The notes beneath the pieces are model-generated. The model saw only the letters and a list, made by a program, of their open reading frames with translations. It was not told where the DNA came from and ran no database searches. Below are positions 44,518-53,445 of a stretch of 64,000 bases of DNA, piece by piece (position 1 is the stretch's first letter; every line of letters starts with the position of its first letter). Made by a program: the position numbers and the translations under genes. The DNA is from Alloascoidea africana. Taxonomy: Eukaryota; Ascomycota; Alloascoideomycetes; Alloascoideales; Alloascoideaceae. Location: NCBI GenBank assembly GCA_030581615.1, contig JAKTTT010000009.1, forward strand, positions 248,001 through 312,000, in the 5' to 3' direction.

Positions 44518-45534
44518 ATGCTTGGTTTAAAAGCTCTGCTCAAAATTTGTTTCCTGCTCCTTCTAGGAAATTATGCTTTTGGAGAAGCACAACATGACGT
44601 TTCAAATAGGCTCACGCGGCACACAAATAACTGGGTAGTACTAATCTCGACCTCCCGTTTTTGGTTCAATTATAGACACATGGCAAATGTTTTGGGCATG
44701 TATCGCACAGTGAAGAGACTGGGGGTACCAGATTCCCAAATTATTCTCATGTTGTCCGATGACGTAGCTTGCAATCCGAGAAATTCCTTCCCCGGTGATG
44801 TCTACTTTAACAGCTCCAGAGAGATTGATGTTTATGGTACAGACGTGGAGGTAGATTACAGAGGTTATGAAGTCACTGTTGAAAACTTTATCAGGCTGTT
44901 AACCGATCGATGGGATGCAAATACACCAAGATCAAAAAGATTACTTACAGACAGTAAGTCAAACATATTCATCTACATGGCCGGACACGGAGGTGATGAG
45001 TTTTTAAAGTTCCAAGACTCGGAAGAATTGGGATCTCACGACATTGCAGACGCATTTGCACAAATGGCTGAGAAGAAAAGGTATAACGAGATTTTGCTCA
45101 TGGTGGACACTTGTCAAGCAGGAACCCTGATCTCCAAGCTTTATTCACCTCGAATAATTGCAATTGGATCTTCCGATATACATGAATCTTCCTGGTCTTA
45201 TCAATCAAATTTCGATATCGGTGTTCCTTTAGTCGACCGATTTACGTTTTTCTGTCTCGAGTTTCTGGAATCAATAAATAGACAATCGAAGGAATCAATA
45301 CAGGATCTTATAGACACCTATTCATTTTCAAAAATGCACTCGAATCCACAAGTTAGAACAGATCTATATCCTAGAGATTTGTCCAAGACAAGGATTACCG
45401 ATTTTTGGGGCAATGTTCAAAACGTGTTTGTTGATTATAACATAGAGCTGGATATTTTACAAACTCTAAGAAACCCGCAAGAGGAAAAAAGCCTTGGGTT
45501 GAAAATGCTGAAAAGAGGGAAAAACAATATCTAA
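44518..45534 (+). CDS. GPI8: GPI transamidase catalytic subunit
   Basis: A caspase-clan cysteine peptidase (C13) that cleaves the GPI signal of precursor proteins in the ER lumen and transfers them to the GPI anchor. 338 residues. Residues 1-23 form a signal peptide. The family core is very well conserved: NNWVVLISTSRFWFNYRHMAN near 39, QIILMLSDDVACNPRN near 74, VDYRGYEVTVENFIRLLTDRW near 112, and the catalytic His157 in AGHGGDEF and Cys199 in VDTCQAG; these numbers equal those of the yeast enzyme, which supports the start. The protein ends at KRGKNNI soon after the peptidase domain, without the C-terminal linker and membrane helix of the ~410-residue yeast Gpi8. It sits between two copies of a 270-bp direct repeat. 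Confidence 0.94.
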   Translation: MLGLKALLKICFLLLLGNYAFGEAQHDVSNRLTRHTNNWVVLISTSRFWFNYRHMANVLGMYRTVKRLGVPDSQIILMLSDDVACNPRNSFPGDVYFNSSREIDVYGTDVEVDYRGYEVTVENFIRLLTDRWDANTPRSKRLLTDSKSNIFIYMAGHGGDEFLKFQDSEELGSHDIADAFAQMAEKKRYNEILLMVDTCQAGTLISKLYSPRIIAIGSSDIHESSWSYQSNFDIGVPLVDRFTFFCLEFLESINRQSKESIQDLIDTYSFSKMHSNPQVRTDLYPRDLSKTRITDFWGNVQNVFVDYNIELDILQTLRNPQEEKSLGLKMLKRGKNNI

Positions 45535-47283
45535 CCATTTTTGATTAATGATGCGCCATTGTCTCATTACAGATCTAACTAAAAGAGTCTACCTGTAATT
45601 ATACCCTATTTCAAAAATGGAATTGACAATTCCTTAAAAGACAAAGATTCTATGGATGATATTTTATGAGACTTGCAACAGCAACCCATTGTTTTGAACC
45701 ACAAAACCACAACAATGCACTTCCAAGTGATAACAGCCGCCAAAACCAAAAAAAAAAATGATTAGTTTCTCCATGTTTCCCGTCAAATTTTATCTTCAAA
45801 TGTTGATACCACTTGTCTTTGCTACCAACCAGTCCCATGAATTCTATTAACATTTTTGGTCTAATCAAATCGAAGTTTGGAAACGCCTAAGAATATGAAA
45901 GTCAAAAATAACACTGATTACTCTGAGATGCCAAAATAACCAAAAAATTGTACGGACTTGACGAATAAGAAAAAAGTTGTTATCGCCATTTTTATACAGG
46001 TAGGTATTTGAAAATCGAGTTCTTATTTTGGAGTCATAATGGTGAAACCTCAACAATAACACCATTTTAACAGGTATGGTTTAAAAGTGGTTTTATTCTT
46101 CACAAAATAATTAATAATCTTCTAGTTTATCGATATATCTTGATTCACCGTTGCAAGTGGTACCCCTAACTAAAGCAGAATCAAAATCTTCAACTTTATG
46201 CCACGATAAATTTCACTATTATTTTTTTTTGTGTACTTTTCTGTTTTTTTTTGATACTACTTGACTTTCTAGTTTGTATTTAATGTGTGCTAGAAAATTC
46301 AAATGAGAAATGATTTTGGGATTTAGGAACAACAAACGAATAATGATATGAAAAGGCGCATAGGTTGGAAAAACAAACTTGAAAATAAAAAAAAAAAAAA
46401 AACAAGCTTGAATTTATCAAAGATCATATTGTAATGTGTAAACTCTAGAATGACGTAACTTTTCAATGTGTAAAAATGGGGGTTTTCAAGGAAATTTCAA
46501 GGAAAAAGAAAAAAAAAGAAAAAGCGATAATGCAGGGAATCACCTGTTGCATAAAAGAAATAAACTCAATCAGGTAAATAGGGACTGTGACTTTCACATT
46601 TATTTTATTTTTATCGGTGTTTGAACTTCCATTATCAATCTAAATATCTTGTATGGTCTCAGTTTTATCTTCTATGTGATAATCTTACTATAGTTAATAA
46701 AGCTCGCTTCTAGCTCCTGGCTTATCGGCATCACTATTGGGATCGATTAGAATAAAAATCAAAAGCGAAACTTTTATCCTCTCAGCCGCCGCAGCCGCCG
46801 CCGCCTCTTTTCTTCCATTTCATCTTCACCAGTGCTTTTAGTCAATAGTTACTCCCTAAATCAATCTGTTATACCAGTTTGCTTATCAAGCTTTAATGTT
46901 GAAAGCAATATTACCGATAACTGAGAAAAAAAATAATCTAGGTCATAGCGCTGTTAACTTGTTACATTCCTTAAGTAACAATAAATAATTCAGATTAACA
47001 AGCCGGCATTTAAACGGCCACATATTAACAACTATTCCGGCGTTTTATCCACCAAATTGAATTTCCCAATTAATATATTCTCGTATCACCAAAACTATAT
47101 CTACACAAGCAAATTAAATGTAACGTCAAGAGTTCAGAAGAAATGAGAACCTTGAAATCAATTATTCTACTTCCAAAGATGCATCTCCTCCTGTAACATC
47201 GCTCCTCCCACAAACCCTCTCAAGTAGCGACTCAGAAGGGGATATTAACTTGAGGTTTTTTTCTATAAACATACGAAGCAGGT
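45535..47283. other. AT-rich gap downstream of GPI8
   Basis: No gene supported. Homopolymer runs (A17 near 46388-46404, a GCCGCC run at 46783-46802) and short frames only. Confidence 0.5.
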
Positions 47284-47430
47284 ATGACCCCAAATATATT
47301 TTGTCAAGTGAGATCAGCAAAATCAAGAACTCAAATCAAGACTCGTTCTGCATGGTAAGAAATTCCTTCAACTCAATAATAAAATGGATGAATCTTATTG
47401 AGCGTAAAACAATTAAGGAAAGAGGTGTCG
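47284..47430 (+). mobile_element. pogo/Fot1-like transposase C-terminal fragment
   Basis: A plus-strand frame reads QNQELKSRLVLHGKKFLQLNNKMDE in shortened form: it matches the coiled-coil tail of the transposase at 52400-53110 (NQELKSKLVLHGQKII) and, more distantly, that of the minus-strand relic at 47720. It is a decayed end fragment that lies tail-to-tail with that relic. Confidence 0.5.
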
Positions 47431-47719
47431 TTTTAGAAATATTAACAAAGAAGATAGCATTATTGATTTTATTAGATTATAGGACTATAATGTAAAAGAT
47501 AATACACGCACACGCATTACTGAATCCTGCCCTGAGAAATGATTTGCCTTCTTTCATTGACACTTTTGAATATAGAAAACAACCAGATCATTGTAATTCA
47601 TCAAAATAGCACCATATATCTCACAAAAAAACCGTTATTAGGTAAATATTACGGCTCTATCCATCTTGCTGTTACCCAAATGGCAGAAACCATTTCAACT
47701 CATAATATTTTTCGTGATC

Positions 47720-48345
47720 TCAAGTAAAAAAATGTCTACACCTCTTTGTCTTCATTTCTAACGCGGCACCGCTTTCGTGTTGCTTTCTGTTCAACATCAT
47801 CGATTTTTTTTTGAGTTCAATGATCTTCTCATCAGCCAGAGCGTTTTTCGCTTTGAGCTCTTTATTTGACATAGATAAGTGTCTCACTTCCTGAAAAACA
47901 CGTAGGCCATTTAAGTTTTGTATGGTCATACCAAGAGACCTCCAGTTAATGTCATCTGTCGACTCACTATTTGAAAGTCTACGAGGGAGGAGAAATTCTG
48001 TCGGGTCAGGAACAGTAGATGGAGCTTTAGGGGTAAGAGAATTAATTTTCAATGTTCATACATCTTCCAAATTCCTGTTTTGCAATCTTGAGATCGCGCG
48101 GATAGATGCCTGTATATTTCATTCTCTTCCAATGAGAAATTTCTTCATAGAGATTCATAAAAGTTCCCTTTCTAAATGCTTGCCTCAGGAAACCAAAGAC
48201 ACTTTTGTCAAGTGGTTGTAGAATGTGGATCCCCAGTGAAGGAAAATAAAGGGGAATAACTTGTTGTTATAATGTTTCAGCAATAAACTCCTCGTTGGTG
48301 GTTGACACATGCCAATCCATCAGAAGTAACTTCCAACCTACTTCA
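47720..48345 (-). mobile_element. pogo/Fot1-like DDE transposase relic
   Basis: Minus-strand coding remnant of a Tc1/mariner-superfamily (pogo/Fot1) transposase. In order: the second catalytic Asp region WKLLLMDWH (usually LLxxDGH), TNEEFIAETL, the family motif ILQPLDKSVFG, QAFRKG, then YPRDLKIAKQEF, and a Lys/Glu-rich coiled coil (ELKAKNALADEKIIELKKK) to the stop at about 47720. An in-frame stop lies just before QQVIPLYF, and the N-terminal part (DNA-binding domain and first catalytic Asp) is missing or merged into the inverted repeat that begins at 48328. Relative to its copy at 53090 it is preceded on the right of 47425 by about 310 extra bases. Not functional. Confidence 0.75.
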
Positions 48346-48847
48346 TCATTTTCAAAATTGATGGAAATTGTTCATCTAATCTTGTTCTTGCCATTGAGAC
48401 CTATTATGGTCCAACTGGTTACGCAGTGGGAGGGCACAACAGATCACTCAGAGCGAGCAATTATCATGTGCCCATACAACATGATTCCCGGATTGGCGGG
48501 TGAGCAATTGTTGCAGTTTCATGGTGGGATGAAACTGCAGGAAAAAGAGGAGGCCTATGCGAAGTGGGTAGACGACAACCAAGTGCAGAGAGTGCTAGTG
48601 GGCACCCACTTTGCGTAGGTCTCCTCTTTTTCTTGCAGTTTCATCCCACCATGAAATTGCAACCATTGCTCACTCGCCAATCCGGGAATCATGTTCTTGT
48701 ATGGGCACATGATTATTGCTCGCTCTGAGTGATCTGTTGTGCCCTCCCACTGCGTAACCAGTTGGACCATAATAGGTCTCAATGGCAAGAACAAGATTAG
48801 ATGAACAATTTCCATCAATTTTGAAAATGATGAAGTAGGTTGAAGTT
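48328..48847. repeat. Inverted repeat with ~242-bp arms and ~34-bp spacer
   Basis: Left arm 48328-48569 and right arm 48604-48847 are reverse complements with about ten substitutions and one 3-base indel by eye. The outer end of the left arm overlaps the transposase relic (FENDEVGWKLL), so the arms may derive from the same element by inverted duplication. Each arm's opposite strand carries nearly the same 80-90-codon frame. No transposase motif is visible inside the arms. Confidence 0.9.
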
Positions 48848-49246
48848 TCTCTAATTAAGAAAGAATCACAAAGACCTATCCCCTGTTCTGTTGATCCCCC
48901 ACCCACCCACCTTTATAACCTTACCTCCCCCAAAACCCACTATGTGGTCAGACTAATGAGCACGAAAGGAATAGGGAGTCGAAAGCAGCTACAAGGAAAG
49001 ATCTAAAGACTATGTCGTAGATCTGAGCACGAAGAAGAAACTGGAACCAAAGAGCATGAACTCTTTCTAACACTATGCACATTGAACCTTGTTCGGGAGA
49101 TTTGCTCAGGCTCGTCTAGCACTAAGTCGTTTCTACAAGATAAACAGCAAAATGTGCACTTAGGTCCTTAGTTAAGAAAAGAACAACACTAAATACAACG
49201 AAATAAATATCTTGAGCGTTTCCTCCAAGTTACCCTACGAAGCACC
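48848..49246. other. Gap between inverted repeat and repeat copy 2
   Basis: A 399-base stretch with no gene or motif that I can support; it probably belongs to the same decayed-element region. Confidence 0.4.
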
Positions 49247-49502
49247 AGGATACAGGCAATAAGCCAATGGGCTAATGGAATACCCTTATCGTTTTGTAGA
49301 GTTATTTGCTCAGGCGACCCTTTCCCCCAGACTCCAGGAACAAAGATCATTGACTCTAGAGGTTGCAACCAAGCACTCTCTCTGAAAATAACACAGAAGA
49401 ACGATTCATGGCTGAATACCTCCACATATACACTTTCTTTCAATAGACATCTCTCTCAGGCGTAGAAAAGAAACCTTCATTATCAATCGTCTAAGTTTTT
49501 TG
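49247..49502. repeat. Dispersed direct repeat, copy 2
   Basis: Second copy of the repeat at 43896-44165, same orientation. The flanking bases differ on both sides, which sets the limits of the conserved unit. On the minus strand both copies share a frame containing ESMIFVPGVWGKGSPEQI, of unknown family. Confidence 0.85.
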
Positions 49503-49683
49503 AAAGATCATTTTAGAGAAATATCTTAACTGCTTGGGTGAATTGGGAGACTAAGGTTCTAGGATACAACGAGAGAAAAAAAACTGGTATTAGCAAGTCC
49601 AATCAACAATCCAGTAGCTTGTAGTTCTGATCAATGCTCAATTGGATCGAGAAGTTGGAGGAAATATTACAAACTTTGATGAT

Positions 49684-49965
49684 ATGACTGAAAAGCAAGC
49701 TGCTTGGCACATCTCATATAGGCAGATCATGGAAAGGGAGATGTCGTCTATGTCATCAAGGAAACAACCATTGGCATTGTCATTGAACTTAATCATTGTT
49801 GGTTGTAAGGCTATGCTATGCTTGCATTGCCAAGCTGGAAAAACAGTTTCTGAGTTAATTTGTGGGGAAATTAAATCAAAAGATGAAAGTGAAACGGCGT
49901 TTACCACACATGATCAAATTGGAAATTGTACAGGCAGTGACTTAGATACTTTCATCACCAGCTAA
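49684..49965 (+). CDS. Small hypothetical frame, 93 residues
   Basis: Starts at ATG 49684 (the frame opens 22 codons earlier without ATG). Composition is protein-like (ISYRQIMEREMSSMSSRKQ; CLHCQAGKTVSELICGEIKSK) but no domain is recognised. It may be part of a decayed element given its setting. 49966-50559 beyond it holds nothing I can name. Confidence 0.2.
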   Translation: MTEKQAAWHISYRQIMEREMSSMSSRKQPLALSLNLIIVGCKAMLCLHCQAGKTVSELICGEIKSKDESETAFTTHDQIGNCTGSDLDTFITS

Positions 49966-50559
49966 ATTGTAAGAGACACATAAGAGCATCTTTGTGTTGT
50001 CTTAAGAAAGCTTAGATAACGCGCAAAACGAGCTTTTGACATTCTATCGCCCGTTAAAGCATTGAAGCCTCGCAAGTAGAAACATAGTTGCTCCTCCCAC
50101 AATGTTTTAGATACTCAGCCATCTATCTAGCAAGTGACCATTGCTCCTGATCAATGAATTGAAGTCAGCTATTCAATTAGACAAACTTTGACAAAGGATT
50201 TGAAGGAAAATAAATACATTTTCTCATTATACAATAATCATTATTTATTATTTCTGGTTTTGTCTGTACATGTTTTTAGAAAGAAAGCAAAATGCAAAGG
50301 AGGTATAAGTTGATATTCCCACATTAAGTGTATGACTGGCATACTTAGCAAGAGACAACTTTCATTTTGTGTTGTTACACAATCATTATAGTCCCGCAAT
50401 ATGATGAAACAAGAATATAACCCCAGTGGAAGAATGAGGACCATAGCAATTTCCTAAGCGCTCTTTGCCAGAATGAACGAATATGATCCTTTTGTGTTAG
50501 GCATGCGTTTTTAGCATTCGGCTTTCTGAGTTTCTGTTTTCCAAGACGGCAGCCAAACG

Positions 50560-51129
50560 TTAGTCCAAAACAAGGTAAATGCTTAGCAGGATAATGAAAG
50601 CCACTGTGAATCTGTTGTTTTTCGTTGATGAATGGAAAGATGAGGCTATATTCGAGCTGTTCTTGTGACCACCAGGGGATCCACCACCTGCTACTCCTCC
50701 TCCAGTTCTTGTACCAGTACCGCTACCACTGCTAGTACTTTCACTGTCGTCGGTACCGCTTCTGCTACCTCTGCCACCTCTTCCACCGCTGCTGGTACCA
50801 CCGCTGCTGGTACCACTGCTGCTGGTACCACTGCTACTGGTACCACTGCTACTGGAACCGCTGCTACTTCCACTGCTGCTACTCCCACTGCTGCTACTCC
50901 CACTGCTGCTGCTTCCACTGCTGCTGCTTCCACTGTTGCTGCTTCCACTGCTGCTGCTTCCACCTCTTCCGCCACCACCTCCACCACCTCCACCACTTCC
51001 ACCACCTTTCCTGGGAAGTAGTTCTGTAGTGCCGTTATGATAGCATACTGATTTTACTGGGGCAGCGAAGGTCGTAACAATACAGAGAATGGCAATCAAG
51101 AATAAAGTATTTGAAAATGATATCTTCAT
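50560..51129 (-). CDS. Ser/Gly-rich GPI-anchored cell-wall protein
   Basis: A 189-residue secreted protein. I use ATG 51127-51129, where a typical signal peptide begins (MKISFSNTLFLIAILCIV, cleavage near A22-A23); the ATG 18 codons upstream would bury it. After a short non-repetitive segment with one Cys (SVCYHNGTTELLPRK) come a poly-Gly block, then tandem SGSSS/SGTSS-type repeats to about residue 118, likely O-mannosylated. The C-terminus has a polar spacer, a small-residue omega-site candidate region (KNSSNIASS) and a hydrophobic tail FTVAFIILLSIYLVLD, the standard GPI-attachment signal. Repeat number is likely variable between strains. It lies among decayed transposons, 5 kb from GPI8, the enzyme that would process it; that proximity is probably chance. 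Confidence 0.8.
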   Translation of the reverse strand: MKISFSNTLFLIAILCIVTTFAAPVKSVCYHNGTTELLPRKGGGSGGGGGGGGGRGGSSSSGSSNSGSSSSGSSSSGSSSSGSSSSGSSSGSSSSGTSSSGTSSSGTSSGGTSSGGRGGRGSRSGTDDSESTSSGSGTGTRTGGGVAGGGSPGGHKNSSNIASSFHSSTKNNRFTVAFIILLSIYLVLD

Positions 51130-52399
51130 GGTGTACTCAAGTGTAGTGTTACAACAAACACGTAAGGGCCAAAAGTAGTCCAATACGCACTCTTTATAAA
51201 CTCGTTGAAAATCCTCAAACCAAGACCTACTTACGAAGAGTTATTATTCATTGTGGCAGTTTCCAGTTCATTATGTCATCTAAAGGCTGATTTTCTTGGT
51301 GGTGAATGCTTGGCTGTGGATTGAACCGCCGAGGTGTATGATGGCATTCAGTAGGCATGAAAAATATCGTTACTTCTAAATGTAAAGAAAGAGCTTTTAC
51401 CGACTTTAATTGGCCAGTAGATTGTTCAGATATTCTCTATTTTATTTGTGCAATCTTTATTGGGTTTGTTGAGAACGTGTTGCAATTCTAGAAAGCAGCC
51501 AAAACTTGTTTTGAATCCTGGATATTTAATAGAGATATTCCATTCTAGTTTCAAACACCCTCACTGTCTTCTCCAGTCATCTGGTTTGGCCCGTTTTCCT
51601 CGGTTCCAAACATAATGAACCATGAATATTTCAAATATTGTTCCTGCTTTTGTTCGGTTATCAACCAACTGTCAGGAAACATGGCAGCTCTATTTTATTC
51701 AGATGACGTTCAGTCAACCCCTGCATTCTCGGGAATGCCTTCTAGCCGCTTGATCAAAACCCCTCCACTGTTTTCTTTTTTTCTTGGTTAAATGACAGTA
51801 TGGAAACACTTGCAAATTGTTCTTGGCTTTTCGGACATTGAAATTGCAAGATCCAAAACTGCCTTTGGTATGCGACCACCATTGCCTTTGAGCATATGAG
51901 CCTTTTCAAAACCTTACATTCTAAGTAAATAAGAGAATCAGGATCACTTCACATTAGGATCACAACGCCGTATTTTGATTTGAAATCGTTTTCGCCATTT
52001 TGGTATCAGTAACATAAATATACTGCAATGTTTTAGATTGTTTTCCCAGAAATAAAAATTATCTTCACCAATTTTTTAATGACTATAAGGTGCATTTTTC
52101 TACTTGATATAGAAGATTTAATAGCATTTGCAGTGAATGAAATTGATTAACAGTTCCTCTCATCTAAACAGAACATGATTCTTGATTGTTTAATTATCCA
52201 TCTGGCGCAATTGAAAATTCTTAGAGTGTTCGATGTGTGGAGTCTTGTTGCAAGAATGGAGCGTCCTGAGATGATCAATCCAATTTATTGGATAACACTC
52301 CAAGTTAGTCCGTCGCAAATATGGACAAATGGATATGCCGTGTGACAGAGCTACTGAATATACATTATTCATGCTTTTTTTTGAGTTACTTATAGAGCA
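51130..52399. other. Gap upstream of the GPI-anchored protein gene
   Basis: AT-rich, about 1.3 kb, with no supported gene. It would include this gene's promoter and possibly lost parts of the transposon relic that starts near 52400. Confidence 0.45.
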
Positions 52400-53110
52400 T
52401 GAAATGGAATTCGAGATGTCTCCCAATCATGTTTGGAATCCAGATGAATCTCGCTTCAAATTAGGCCCCAAGAATATCAAATTGCCCTTCTAAATACCAG
52501 AAATGCACTATCAGATTCAACTATGAAATCTGTCACTGTTTTGGAAATTCTTTCGGCATCAGAAAAGTCGGGTATTCCTCTGTTCATTTTCAAGGGAAAG
52601 AATGACATTGAAGTATAACTACTCTCCACAAATGCAAATGACATAGGTAAACATGCGATTTGACTTCAAGTTATTCCTTTATGAATGGCGAGATAGGTTT
52701 TGAAGCGTTTCCTTACCCGGAAGGCTGACAGCTACTTCTCATGGATGGGCATATGTGGCACAGAAAGGAGGAGGTTTTTGAAAAATTGAAAAACAAGTGA
52801 TTCCGCTTTATTTCCCCTCAAATATTACACGCATTCTTCAACCTCTGGACAGGACAGTCTTTGGGTCCATAAAACAAGCATTCAGGAAGAGACCTCTGCG
52901 AAGGCATTTCTACTCTCAAAAGAATGATTTTCCGTGAATACATTCAGATTAGGGCCAAATATATTTTGTCAACTGAGATTAGCAAAATCAAGAACTCAAA
53001 TCAAAACTCGTTCTGCATGGTCAGAAAATCATCTATCTCAAAAACAAACTGGATGGGTTTGAACATAAAGCGATGGAGGAAAGAGAGTCCTATACCTCTT
53101 TGTTAACAAT
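52400..53110 (+). mobile_element. pogo/Fot1-like DDE transposase relic
   Basis: Plus-strand remnant, read in more than one frame. In order: VWNPDESRFKLG (first catalytic Asp in NxDE context, near 52436), VTVLEILSASEKSGIPLFIFKGKN (written in part: SVTVLEILSAS then IPLFIFKGKN, near 52533-52600), LLLMDGH (second catalytic Asp, near 52735-52750), PLYFPSNITRILQPLDRTVFG (in part: ILQPLDRTVFG, near 52837-52870), QAFRKR, and a coiled-coil tail NQELKSKLVLHGQKII to about 53105. Several stops and phase changes make it non-functional. It is the fullest copy in the window. The element's inverted termini were not found. Confidence 0.8.
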
Positions 53111-53445
53111 ACGTCGCTTTCGTCTTGCTTTCTGTTCAGCGTCATCATTTGAGTTCAATGATTTTCTCATCAGCCAGAGGTTTTTTTGCTCTGTGCTCTC
53201 AATTTGTCTGATACAAGCGCTTCACTTCCAGAAAGATTATTAGGCCACATATGGTTCGTTTGGTCATACCAAGAGACTCTCAGTCACCTGTTGAGTCACT
53301 ATTTGAAAGTATACGCGGGAGGAGAGATGCTGTAGGACCCAAAAAAGAGATGGATCTCTAGAGGTAAGAGAATTGATTTCAATGTTCATACATCTTCCAA
53401 ATTCCTGTTTTGCAATGTTGAGATCGCGCGGATAGATATGTAACG
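53090..53445 (-). mobile_element. pogo/Fot1-like transposase C-terminal fragment, tail-to-tail
   Basis: Minus-strand counterpart of 47735-48105, about 85% alike by eye: IYPRDLNIAKQEFGRCMNIE at its right end and LADEKIIELK...LNRKQDES at its left end. It meets the plus-strand relic tail-to-tail, as at the 47-kb locus. Homology stops abruptly at 53438, where the 47-kb copy continues into the DDE core. Confidence 0.65.

Noticed and set aside
48295-48618. 107-codon plus frame and 87-codon minus frame with nearly identical protein
   Set aside because: The similarity is a direct result of the inverted repeat; there is no domain, so they are not called as genes.
50665-51021. 118-codon Thr/Ala-rich plus-strand frame opposite the GPI-anchored protein
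   Set aside because: It is the complementary reading of the Ser/Gly repeats; the minus strand alone has a signal peptide and a GPI signal.
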